Below, piece by piece: positions 8,911 to 16,713 of a stretch of DNA of 44,372 nt. Numbering within the stretch: the first letter of the stretch is position 1; every line of letters begins with the position of its first letter. Both the position numbers and the translations under genes were made by a program. The stretch lies in assembly GCA_019245115.1 (NCBI GenBank), contig JAFARZ010000112.1, forward strand, positions 1 to 44,372, read 5' to 3'. A model generated the notes under the pieces. It was not told the DNA's origin. It made no database searches and worked only from the letters and a program-made list of their open reading frames with translations. This DNA comes from Streptosporangiaceae bacterium (lineage in GTDB: Bacteria; Actinomycetota; Actinomycetes; Streptosporangiales; Streptosporangiaceae).

Positions 8911-9090
8911 TTTTGTCAAGATATAACCGTTATGCGCACGGCACCAACGCTGGACGACCCGGAAGAAAAGAGCCTCCCGGAAGAAATGGCGCCGCTTTCC
9001 GATACCTTTTCCTCCACGAGGCTCCAAAGTTCCACGCAATGGCCTAACCATCTGCCCGCTATGCGGCGATACGCGTATTTCACCAGGCCT
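8911..9090 (+). repeat. Dispersed structured repeat, copy 1
   Basis: Same family as 19414-19592 and 34677-34806 (both in opposite orientation). The core starts with GGAAGAAAAGAGC at 8961-8973, identical in all three copies, and continues through a GGCGCCG...TTTCCG block, CCTTTTCCTCC, GGCTC and a conserved CCGCTATG..GCGATACGCG..CAGGC end. Copies 1 and 2 also share 50 bp upstream, including a GATAT-ACCGTTATG block. In this copy GAGCCTC (8970-8976) can pair with GAGGCTC (9018-9024); the inner hairpin is weaker than in the other copies. Confidence 0.8.
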
Positions 9091-9261
9091 ACCAGCACAT
9101 TCCAGCGGACGCGGCACGATACAAGCCACGCCGCAAAGGCCCCCCAATTCCGACACGCCGCCAATTGGCAGGGCCGCCACAATGGCAGCTCGTCCACAGG
9201 ATGGCGTATCAACTGGACAAATGCCGAAATGTCGGGCGCGCAGCCAGGGGTGAGCGGGCAT

Positions 9262-9357
9262 GGACGGGAGTGAGGGGCAACGGACGGGAGTGAGGGGCGC
9301 GGACGGGAGTGAGGGGCGCGGACGGGAGTGAGGGCCGCGGACGGGAGTGAGGGGCGC
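9262..9357. repeat. 19-bp tandem repeat, five units
   Basis: Five near-identical copies of GGACGGGAGTGAGGGGCGC (the first is 20 bp), immediately preceded by a decayed partial unit. G-rich on the plus strand. No gene spans it convincingly. Confidence 0.9.
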
Positions 9358-9423
9358 GGACGCGGTGACATCGTATGTGGCGACGCAGGAAGAGGCGACG
9401 CGGGACCGAGCGCGGGCATTGGC

Positions 9424-9513
9424 GCCGGCAACCTCGCCGCCGGCAACCTCAGCACCGGCAACCTCGCCGCTGACAACCTCAGCGCTGGCAACCTCGCCGC
9501 TGACAACCTCGCC
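9424..9513 (+). repeat. 15-bp repeats encoding pentapeptide-like units
   Basis: Six 15-bp units related to GCCGGCAACCTCGCC. In one plus-strand frame they read GNLAA-GNLST-GNLAA-DNLSA-GNLAA-DNLAA, the A(D/N)LXX pattern of pentapeptide repeat proteins. The frame can be extended from GTG 9328 to a stop at 9537 (69 residues), but that start lies inside the 19-bp array, so it is either a remnant of a larger gene or chance periodicity. It lies 16 bp beyond the 3' end of the minus-strand peptidase gene. Confidence 0.6.
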
Positions 9514-9528
9514 GCTTGGGGGGACGGG

Positions 9529-10152
9529 TCAGGTTAGGAGGAGGGTCAGGAGGGTGCCGGCGATCATGAAGGGGCCGAAGGGGATTTGCTGCTTGCGCGT
9601 GGCGCGGCGGGTGGCCAGGAGGGCGATGCTGTAGACGGCGGCGAGCAGGAATCCGGCGAAGCCTCCCAGAACAAGCACTTGCCAGCTCCGCCAGGCGAGC
9701 AGGGTCCCCAGGCTCACGGCCAGCTTGACGTCTCCCAGCCCCATCCCGGAAGGGCTGATGAACAGCAGCCCCAGGTACACGGCGGCCAGTGCCAGGCCGC
9801 CGAGCACGGCCCGGCCCGCCGCACCCCAGTGCCCGCTCACCGCGGCGGCCAGCAGGAGGAACACCACCGTGCCCGTGTAGGCCGCCGCGGTGAGCGGGTC
9901 CGGCAGCCGTTGGGTGGCCACGTCGATGAACGCCAGCGGTACGGCGCACACCGCGAGCGCGCACGCCGCGGCCAGGACGAGCGGCGGATGCACCCGTGCG
10001 CCGAGCGCCGCGAGGATCACCGCCGTGACCAGCCCGGCCGCCAGCGGGGACGTCCGAGCGGAAACGTAACGGGCGATCAGGGAGCACTGAACACGGCCGG
10101 ACGCCAGGCCGGCAACGGCCAGGCCGGCGACGAGCGCGACGTGGGCGTACAC
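9529..10152 (-). CDS. Prepilin peptidase, A24 family
   Basis: A 207-residue polytopic membrane protein. The two aspartates of A24 aspartic peptidases are present: Asp77 in FIDVATQRLPD and Asp141 in SGMGLGDVKL. The N-terminal methylase domain of full-length PilD is absent, as in many actinobacterial and archaeal short forms. GTG 10152 was chosen because GGAGGGGAG lies 7 bp upstream; longer starts would run into the gene at 10197. Family members cut the leader of type IV pilins or Flp/Tad pilins. No pilin, secretion ATPase or Tad gene is visible nearby, so its substrate lies elsewhere. Its 3' end abuts a repeat-rich region. Confidence 0.88.
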   Translation of the reverse strand: MYAHVALVAGLAVAGLASGRVQCSLIARYVSARTSPLAAGLVTAVILAALGARVHPPLVLAAACALAVCAVPLAFIDVATQRLPDPLTAAAYTGTVVFLLLAAAVSGHWGAAGRAVLGGLALAAVYLGLLFISPSGMGLGDVKLAVSLGTLLAWRSWQVLVLGGFAGFLLAAVYSIALLATRRATRKQQIPFGPFMIAGTLLTLLLT

Positions 10153-10196
10153 GGGACGGCTCCCCTCCCCGGACGGTTCGCGAACCTTGGGGCAGG

Positions 10197-11819
10197 TTAC
10201 CCGGCTCGCGACCCCGGCATAAGATACTTCCACGGGGAAGCCGAGCCACCGCCCAGCGAGGTCTTGACGCATATGACGGCCGGCTGCCCGTCGGCCAGCG
10301 CCTTGGCCAGGGTCGTTTCCAGCTCGGCAGGCGCCCGGACCGTGTAACCGGCGGCGCCGAAGGCTTGCGCGAGGGCGGCGAAGTCCGGGTTGCGCAACCG
10401 GGAACCGATCTCCCGGCCGTCGAACAGGCGCTGCTGATCAAGCAGCACGTTGCCGAACGCCTCGTTGTCGAACACCACCGCGACCACGCCCAGGTTGTAC
10501 TGGACCGCGGTGGCCAGTTCGGCGAGGCCGAATACGAAGCCGCCATCTCCGGAGACTGAAACCACCGGCCGTTCGTGGAAAGCGCTTTTAACACCCAGCG
10601 CGGTGGGATAGCCGAAGCCGAGCGTTCCCTGGTGACCACAGGAGATGAACTCACGGGGCGCGCGGACCGGGAAGCCGAAGTAGGAAGCGAAGCCGACCTG
10701 GCAGATCTCCTCGACGAAGAAACCATCGGGCGGCAGCGCGGCACGGATCGCGGCGAGGTAGTCCAGATCGGGCCCGATGTCGCGGAACTCAGCGGCCTTC
10801 TGGTGCTTGAGCTGGGCGAATTCAGCGGATCGATCGGGGCGCGGCGACTCGGTATAGGCCAGCTCGCGGATCAGGGCCGCCATCGCCTCCTTTGCGTCGC
10901 CGACCACCGAGACGTCCGGCTGAAGACGGACGGCCTGCCGCGGGTCGATGTCGACCAGGACGGTACGCAGGCCGGGCGGACGGGCCGGCCACCGGTACCA
11001 GGTGAGCTCCAGCCGGGAGCCGACACCGAGCAGCACGTCTGTGGCCGGCCAGCGCTCGAAGCCTACGGCGCTGGTGAAGCCGTACGGGTCTTCGTCGGAG
11101 ACGATGCCGCGGCCGCCGCGGAACGAGACCACCGGGGCCTGCAGCAGCCGGGCCATCTCCGCGATCTCGTCGGCCGCCGCCCGGGCGCCGCTCCCCACCA
11201 TGATCATCGGCTGCTTCGCGCGGGCCAGGATCTCGGCCGCGTGCGCGATGCTGGCCGGTTCCAGCGGCGGCGTGGTGACCGGGACGGGCTGGCCGACGGC
11301 CAGCGGGGCCGGAGCGCCGAGCACGTCCCACGGAATCGCGATCGCGGTCGGCCGGGGGCGCCCCGACCTGGCGTGATACAGGGCGCGCGCGGTGATCTCG
11401 GCCGCTTGGGTGGGGTGATCGATGGTGGCCGCCCATTTGGTCAGTGAGCGCATGGTGGCCAGCTGATCGGGCATTTCGTGCAGGTGGCCCAGGCCGCTGC
11501 CGATGAACCGGGACGGCACCTCTCCGGTGATGCACAGCACCGGGGCGCTCGCCCCGTGGGCCGAGATGAGCGCGGCGCTGGAGTTCAGGAAGCCGGGGCC
11601 GGGGACCACGCAGTAAACGCCGGTGCGGCCGGTCGCCTGTGCGTAACCGAACGCCATGTACGCCGCGGCCTGCTCATGCCGCACGCCGATGGTCGCGATG
11701 CTCGACCGGGCGAGCGCGTCGAACAGCGGGTAGGTCTGCACGCCGGGCAGGCCGAAGACGACCTCGACGCCATGGGCGATCAAGGTCTGGACGATGACGT
11801 CCGCGGTGGTGTTTGTCAT
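10197..11819 (-). CDS. Thiamine diphosphate-dependent enzyme (acetolactate synthase-like)
   Basis: A 540-residue three-domain ThDP enzyme: N-terminal Pyr domain with the cofactor-activating Glu49 (VRHEQAAAYMAFGYA), central domain (about 190-325), and C-terminal PP domain with the metal/ThDP motif GDGG at 424-427 ending in DNEAFGN at 451-457. Members include acetolactate synthase, benzoylformate decarboxylase, oxalyl-CoA decarboxylase and sulfoacetaldehyde acetyltransferase; sequence alone does not settle the substrate, and no ilvN-like regulatory subunit is adjacent. The start ATG overlaps the stop of the upstream transporter gene by one base (TGATG), so the two are coupled and transport and catalysis may concern one metabolite. 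A longer upstream start would intrude into the transporter gene and is rejected. Confidence 0.88.
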   Translation of the reverse strand: MTNTTADVIVQTLIAHGVEVVFGLPGVQTYPLFDALARSSIATIGVRHEQAAAYMAFGYAQATGRTGVYCVVPGPGFLNSSAALISAHGASAPVLCITGEVPSRFIGSGLGHLHEMPDQLATMRSLTKWAATIDHPTQAAEITARALYHARSGRPRPTAIAIPWDVLGAPAPLAVGQPVPVTTPPLEPASIAHAAEILARAKQPMIMVGSGARAAADEIAEMARLLQAPVVSFRGGRGIVSDEDPYGFTSAVGFERWPATDVLLGVGSRLELTWYRWPARPPGLRTVLVDIDPRQAVRLQPDVSVVGDAKEAMAALIRELAYTESPRPDRSAEFAQLKHQKAAEFRDIGPDLDYLAAIRAALPPDGFFVEEICQVGFASYFGFPVRAPREFISCGHQGTLGFGYPTALGVKSAFHERPVVSVSGDGGFVFGLAELATAVQYNLGVVAVVFDNEAFGNVLLDQQRLFDGREIGSRLRNPDFAALAQAFGAAGYTVRAPAELETTLAKALADGQPAVICVKTSLGGGSASPWKYLMPGSRAG

Positions 11820-12709
11820 CAGGGCGATGTTTTCAGGGTACGGGGACGGGGCATCCGCCGCTCTCGCTGGTGGACCAGGCCGAGCGAACGGGACAACTCG
11901 ATAACGCCGGCGCCGATCGCGAGCACGGCGATGATCTGCGGCACGAGCCACCAGCCCGTCCGCAGGTTCTCGCCGAACACGGTCACGCCGTATGAGACGC
12001 TGATCAGCGCGTCACCGAGGGTCAGGGCCGGCTGGCTGGCCACCAGCGCCGCGGCTTGCAGGCTGTTCTGCAGCAGGAACAGCGCGCCGACTCCGGCGGC
12101 CGCCGTCCCGTACAGCTCCCACGAGGTGAAGAACTGGACCGGCCCCTGGGACAGGGCGGCCATCGCGTTCTTCATCAGCGCGGCGGTCAGTGCGTAGCCG
12201 CACGCCGCGGCCAGGGCCAGCGACACCGCGCGGGCGTTGCCGCGGGTCTGGACGCCGATGGCGATCGTGGTGGCCTCGAAGCAGCCGGTGGCGATGAGGA
12301 CCGGGATCCAGGCCCGGGTGGACGCCGTGTCGGAGCCGCCCGACGGCGCGGCGGCGGCCAGGCCCAGACCCAGGCTGACCGTGACCAGGCCGACCGCCAG
12401 CCAGGTACGGCGCGACAGCGGGCAGCGGGCCAGCCTGCTCGACACCAGCAGGGTGAACGGCAGCTCGATGATGAAGATCGGCTGGACCAGCGCGACCGGG
12501 CCGGTCGCCAGCGCGGTGGCCTGGCACAGCGCCGCGGCGATCACCATGCCGATTCCGGCCAGCCACACCTTGTGCCTGACCAGGTAGCTGAGCAGCGACA
12601 GATGGAACGCCTTGTCCGGCGGCGCGGTGGCGGCCGCGCGCCGCTGCAGCACGGACGCCATACCATTGCACAGCGCGGTCAGCAGCGCGAACAAGACGGA
12701 GACCACCAT
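11819..12709 (-). CDS. DMT superfamily transporter (EamA-like)
   Basis: A 296-residue membrane protein with about nine to ten hydrophobic helices in two similar halves, matching drug/metabolite transporters. The first helix carries LTALCNGMASVLQRRAA, the style of the actinobacterial DMT subgroup that starts with a glutamine/arginine-rich loop; the C-terminus is a short basic tail. It precedes and overlaps the ThDP enzyme gene by one base. Its 5' end is only about 20 bp from the divergent ceramidase-like gene at 12730, so the promoters overlap. Confidence 0.85.
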   Translation of the reverse strand: MVVSVLFALLTALCNGMASVLQRRAAATAPPDKAFHLSLLSYLVRHKVWLAGIGMVIAAALCQATALATGPVALVQPIFIIELPFTLLVSSRLARCPLSRRTWLAVGLVTVSLGLGLAAAAPSGGSDTASTRAWIPVLIATGCFEATTIAIGVQTRGNARAVSLALAAACGYALTAALMKNAMAALSQGPVQFFTSWELYGTAAAGVGALFLLQNSLQAAALVASQPALTLGDALISVSYGVTVFGENLRTGWWLVPQIIAVLAIGAGVIELSRSLGLVHQRERRMPRPRTLKTSP

Positions 12710-12729
12710 CGCATCCTACGGTGGGCCGT

Positions 12730-14613
12730 ATGAGCTACCTAGCTGGCCGTGCCATCGCCGACATCACCGGCGAGATCGCCGAGTGCGGGATGCTCGGCTA
12801 CGGCATGAAGTTCCAGCAGGCCGAGGGGCTGCACCTGCGCCTTCGGGCCCGGGCATTCGCGTTTTACGACGGACGACAGCGCCTGATGCTGGTCGTGTGC
12901 GACCTGCCGCTGATCTTCGGCGACATGGTGACCGCGGTGCTGTCCCGGCTGCCGGAGGGATACGGCGAGGCCAACGTGATGATCACCGGAACGCACACGC
13001 ACTGCGGCCCGGCGGGCTACACGGGACACGCGCTCTACAACACCGTTTGCGGCGGCTTCCGCCCCAAGACGTTCAACGCGATCGCGGACGGCATCGTGGC
13101 GGCCGCCACCCGGGCCCACGCCGACCTGGCTCCGGCTCAATTGAGCCTGGGACATGGCGAGCTGAGGGACGCCAGCGTCAACCGGTCACGACGGGCGTTC
13201 GACCGCAACCCGGCCGGGGACCGGGCGTTCTTCCCCGGCGCGATCGACCCGCAGGTCACCGTGCTGCGTATTTTCCGTGCGGGCCGGCTGGCCGGGGCCA
13301 TCACCTGGTTCGCGACGCACAACACCTCGATGACCAACCGGAACCGCCTGGTCACCGGGGACAACAAGGGGTACGCCGCCTATCACTGGGAACGCCTGGT
13401 CGAGGGCGTCGACTACCTGGACGGCGAGCCCGGGTTCGTGGCCGCCTTCCCGCAGACCAACGCGGGCGACATGTCGCCCAACCTGGGGCTCGAACCGGGG
13501 CTGGGGCCGACGGCGGACCAGTTCGAGAACACCCGGATCATCGGCGTCCGGCAGTACGAGGCGGCCATCGCGGCCGGGGCGACGCCGATCGAGGGACCGC
13601 TGGACGCCCGCCTGACCCATGTGGACCTGGGTGATGTCGTGGTCCGGCCGGAGTTCACCGGCGATGGCCGGCCGCACCGGACCTCGCACCCGCACCCGGG
13701 GGCGGCGTCGTTCGCGGGCGCGCTGGTCGACGGTCCCGCGTTCAAGGGGCTCCGGCCGGGGAAGAACCCGGTCTTCGACGCGGTGTCCAGATACCTGGTC
13801 TACCCGCTGTCCCCCCGGCTGCGCGACGCCCAGGCGCCCAAGGGCCTCACGCTGCCGACCAGGCTGCTTCAGCGGGTGCGGAATCTGGTAGCCGAGCGCG
13901 GGCCGATCCAGCTCTTGCGGATCGGGCCGCTGTACCTGGTGGGGATCCCCGGCGAGGTGACGATCGTCGCGGGGCTCCGGCTGCGCCGGGTCGTGGCCGG
14001 CGTCACCGGCGCCGACCTGGCGAACGTGCTCGTAGCTGGCTACAGCAACGGCTACCTGCACTACACCACCACGCCGGAGGAGTACACCGCCCAGGAGTAC
14101 GAAGGCGGCAGCACGCTGTTCGGCCGCTGGCAGCTTCCCGCGCTGTGCCAGACCGTTGATGGCCTGGCCCGCGCCATGCGCGACGGCTCGCCGGCTGAGC
14201 GCGGTGTACCCGAACCGCCGCCCGCCCGGCGCCTGGCAAAACCCATTATCACGAACGACCTGGCCCTGACGGGCCGGGAGTTCGGGGATCTGCTGAGCGC
14301 CCGGCGTGACGGGAACAGGGTCACCGCGCGCTTCGTCGCCGCCCACCCGGGCAACGACCTGCGCCGGGGCGGCACGTTCGTGGAGGTGGAACGCCTTGTT
14401 GATGATGCGTGGACCCGCGTGGCCGATGACGGTGACTGGTCCACCAGGTTTTACTGGGCCCGGTCAACGGGGGCTTCGTCGGGGGCTTCGTCGACTGCGA
14501 CGGTGATCTGGGACATCCCGGACGGCATGGCGCCGGGCCGGTACCGGATCCGCTACCACGGCGACACCATCGCCGGCCCCTTCTCCGGCGCCACCGACCC
14601 GTTCGACGTGTGA
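12730..14613 (+). CDS. Neutral/alkaline ceramidase-like amidase
   Basis: A 627-residue protein of the neutral ceramidase family, which splits ceramide into sphingosine and fatty acid using zinc. Family landmarks include GTHTHCGPAGY (89-91 the HTH zinc ligands), ASVNRSR.AFDRNP, THNTSM (His197), FPQTNAGDMSPN with the active-site Ser, and GYSNGYLHYTTTPEEYTAQEYEGGSTLFG; a C-terminal Ig-like domain ends the chain. Unlike many secreted members there is no obvious signal peptide. ATG 12730 begins the conserved region; GTG 12721 would add three residues. A small in-frame 15-bp duplication (GASSGASS) lies near 14470. It is followed after 83 bp by a secreted esterase, so the two may serve lipid scavenging. 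Confidence 0.85.
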   Translation: MSYLAGRAIADITGEIAECGMLGYGMKFQQAEGLHLRLRARAFAFYDGRQRLMLVVCDLPLIFGDMVTAVLSRLPEGYGEANVMITGTHTHCGPAGYTGHALYNTVCGGFRPKTFNAIADGIVAAATRAHADLAPAQLSLGHGELRDASVNRSRRAFDRNPAGDRAFFPGAIDPQVTVLRIFRAGRLAGAITWFATHNTSMTNRNRLVTGDNKGYAAYHWERLVEGVDYLDGEPGFVAAFPQTNAGDMSPNLGLEPGLGPTADQFENTRIIGVRQYEAAIAAGATPIEGPLDARLTHVDLGDVVVRPEFTGDGRPHRTSHPHPGAASFAGALVDGPAFKGLRPGKNPVFDAVSRYLVYPLSPRLRDAQAPKGLTLPTRLLQRVRNLVAERGPIQLLRIGPLYLVGIPGEVTIVAGLRLRRVVAGVTGADLANVLVAGYSNGYLHYTTTPEEYTAQEYEGGSTLFGRWQLPALCQTVDGLARAMRDGSPAERGVPEPPPARRLAKPIITNDLALTGREFGDLLSARRDGNRVTARFVAAHPGNDLRRGGTFVEVERLVDDAWTRVADDGDWSTRFYWARSTGASSGASSTATVIWDIPDGMAPGRYRIRYHGDTIAGPFSGATDPFDV

Positions 14614-14696
14614 GCTTGACGCCTTCGGCGTAACGCGCAAGACTGTCCGGCGTAGGTCCTACTGGGCAGTAACAAAGAAAGCCTGGTGAGCTGGCG

Positions 14697-16289
14697 ATGA
14701 TGCGCAGACTCACGATGTGGACAGCCGCGGTGGCGTGTGTCTCGGCTTCGGGTTTGGCGGGCGGCGTCCCGGCGGTGGCCCAGGCCAATTCAGCACCGCT
14801 CGTGGTGCGGACCGACAAGGGCCTGGTTCGCGGCATCGAGAACGGCGGAGTGCGCGAATTCCTCGGCATTCCGTACGCGGCGCCGCCGGTAGGTGCGCTG
14901 CGCTGGCGGCCACCGCGGCCGGCCGCGCGGTGGAGCGGCATCAGGGACGCGAGCCAGCCGGGCAGCAACTGCGCCCAGACCGGCAACATCACCACCGGCG
15001 TGGTGGCCACGAGCACCGCCGAAGACTGCCTGTACCTGAACGTGTACGCGCCTCCCCGGTTCAGCTTCGGGCCGCGGCCGGTGATGATGTGGATCCACGG
15101 CGGCGGCTTCACCGGCGGCGCGGGGAGCATCTACGACGGCGCGCCGCTCGCGGTGACGGGCAACGCGGTGGTCGTGACGATCAACTACCGGCTCGGCCCG
15201 TTCGGCTTCCTGGCACTGCCGTCGCTTGACGCGGAAAGTCACGATGGCTCCAGCGGAGACTACGGCCTGATGGACCAGCAGGCCGCGCTGCGCTGGGTGC
15301 AGCGCAACGCGCTGGCGTTCGGTGGCGATCCGCGGAATGTCACGATCTTTGGCGAGTCGGCCGGCGGGGCAAGCGTGTGCGACAACATGGCCTCCCCCAC
15401 CGCGGCCGGCCTGTTCGAACGGGCGATAGCGGAGAGCGGCTGCTTCCTGCTGAGCCAGAACCAGCAGCAGGCGGAGCAGCACGGCGCATCGTTCGCGGCG
15501 CAACTCGGGTGCACCGATCCGGCGACCGCGGCCGCCTGCCTGCGCGGCAAGCCGGCCGACGCGCTGCTGACGGCCGCCGGCGGCGTGCTGGGAGGCTGGG
15601 GGCCGGTCATCGGCGGCCGGACGCTGCCGCTCCAGCCGGCCACCGCGTTCCAGACCGGACGTTACGCGCACGTTCCGCTGCTCCAGGGCACCAACCACGA
15701 CGAGGGCCGGTTCTTCGTCGGGTTCGAGTTCGACGCGATCGGCCATCCGATGACCGCGGCGCAGTACCCGGTGGTCCTGGCGGCGCAGTTCGGCGCGGCC
15801 GACGCGGCCAAGGTCGAAGCCAGGTACCCGTTGTCGGCGTACCCATCACCCGATCTGGCCTACGCCAGCGTGTTCACCGACGCCAGCTTCAGTTGCCCGG
15901 CGCTGACGGCGGACACGTTCGCGGCTCGTACCGGGGTCTATGCATATGAGTTCAGCGATCCCAGTCCGCCGAACGACTTCGGCATCACGTTCAGCTTCCC
16001 GCTGGGCGCCGCGCACAGCACCGAGTTGCAGTACGTGTTCGGCAAGATCCCGTTCCTGGACACCACGCCGCCGTTCACTCCGGCCCAGGCCGCGCTGTCG
16101 GTCCAGATGATGAAGTACTGGACCCGCTTCGCCGCGACCGGGAACCCGAACGGCGGTGGTGGGCCCTTCTGGCCCGCGTTCACCACAACTCGCCAGCAGG
16201 TCCAGGAACTGATCCCGGCCGGCATCGCGCCGACGACGAGCTTCGGCGCGGACCATCAGTGCGCGTTCTGGGCCCAGATCGAAGGCTGA
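14697..16289 (+). CDS. Secreted type B carboxylesterase
   Basis: A 530-residue alpha/beta hydrolase. Signal peptide at 1-30 with cut near AVAQA. Oxyanion motif HGGGF at 134-138, nucleophile elbow FGESAGG with Ser221, acid Glu336 in GTNHDEGRFF and base His440 in GAAHSTELQYVFG complete the catalytic triad of the para-nitrobenzyl/choline-esterase-like family. Length is normal. It hydrolyses carboxylic esters outside the cell; the natural substrate is unknown. A second ATG at 14700 is equally placed. Its 5' region (14614-14696) contains a small ACGCC-TTC-GGCGT hairpin. Confidence 0.92.
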   Translation: MMRRLTMWTAAVACVSASGLAGGVPAVAQANSAPLVVRTDKGLVRGIENGGVREFLGIPYAAPPVGALRWRPPRPAARWSGIRDASQPGSNCAQTGNITTGVVATSTAEDCLYLNVYAPPRFSFGPRPVMMWIHGGGFTGGAGSIYDGAPLAVTGNAVVVTINYRLGPFGFLALPSLDAESHDGSSGDYGLMDQQAALRWVQRNALAFGGDPRNVTIFGESAGGASVCDNMASPTAAGLFERAIAESGCFLLSQNQQQAEQHGASFAAQLGCTDPATAAACLRGKPADALLTAAGGVLGGWGPVIGGRTLPLQPATAFQTGRYAHVPLLQGTNHDEGRFFVGFEFDAIGHPMTAAQYPVVLAAQFGAADAAKVEARYPLSAYPSPDLAYASVFTDASFSCPALTADTFAARTGVYAYEFSDPSPPNDFGITFSFPLGAAHSTELQYVFGKIPFLDTTPPFTPAQAALSVQMMKYWTRFAATGNPNGGGGPFWPAFTTTRQQVQELIPAGIAPTTSFGADHQCAFWAQIEG

Positions 16290-16298
16290 TCGGGCGCC

Positions 16299-16646
16299 TC
16301 AGTTGAGGTGGAGGCGCCAGTCGGCCGGGACACGCCCCTCCGGACCGGGCACCGGCTGGTCGAGCGGGTGGGACTCCGGAGGTGCCAGCGCCGGCCCTTC
16401 GGCGTACTGGTTGGTGCTGAAATCCCAGTACCAGTCCTCGCCGGGCTCGAATGACCGGATGATGGGGTGCCCGGCTTGCTCCGCGTGCTTGCTGGCGTGC
16501 TGGGCGGGCGACGTGTCACAACAGCCGATGTGACCGCACGCCGCGCAGCGACGCAGATGAAGCCACCAGCCGTCATTGGCCAGGCACTCCGCGCAACCCG
16601 GGCCGCTCGGCGGTACCGACGGATCGATCGCCGCTGGAACAGTCAT
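16299..16646 (-). CDS. UBP-type zinc finger protein
   Basis: A 115-residue protein almost entirely made of a UBP (ZnF-UBP) module: Cys18, Cys21, Cys34, Cys37, Cys42/43, His50, His54 and His60 are the visible ligands, with the conserved HIGCCD, HASKH and EPGEDWYW blocks. Such small UBP proteins are widespread in actinobacteria, which generally lack ubiquitin, so the partner is unknown. ATG 16646 has a GAGGGGAAG ribosome site and begins the conserved sequence; an upstream ATG would add five residues. It converges with the esterase (10 bp apart) and diverges from the flavoprotein at 16714. Confidence 0.88.
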   Translation of the reverse strand: MTVPAAIDPSVPPSGPGCAECLANDGWWLHLRRCAACGHIGCCDTSPAQHASKHAEQAGHPIIRSFEPGEDWYWDFSTNQYAEGPALAPPESHPLDQPVPGPEGRVPADWRLHLN

Positions 16647-16713
16647 GCCTTCCCCTCTCACCGGTCCGCGATAGACGATGAGGTGATCAGCTTACAACTC
16701 GGGGGTTCGAGAA

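Larger units (their letters stand above)
8652..9528. other. Gene-poor region with three repeat types
   Basis: No convincing gene. From left to right it holds the upstream region of the HD/LuxR gene, copy 1 of the dispersed structured repeat (8911-9090), a 19-bp tandem array (9262-9357) and a 15-bp array that reads as pentapeptide repeats (9424-9513). It is clearly less GC-rich than flanking genes around 8860-9190. Confidence 0.7.

Noticed and set aside
9262..9357. Possible CRISPR array from the regularly spaced 19-bp repeat
   Set aside because: Units are directly adjacent with no spacers, and no cas genes are present. The 87-bp array at the window end was rejected for the same reason.
10153..10272. 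Longer N-terminus for the prepilin peptidase
   Set aside because: It would overlap the ThDP enzyme gene by 76 bp and adds no family sequence; GTG 10152 has a strong ribosome site at proper spacing.
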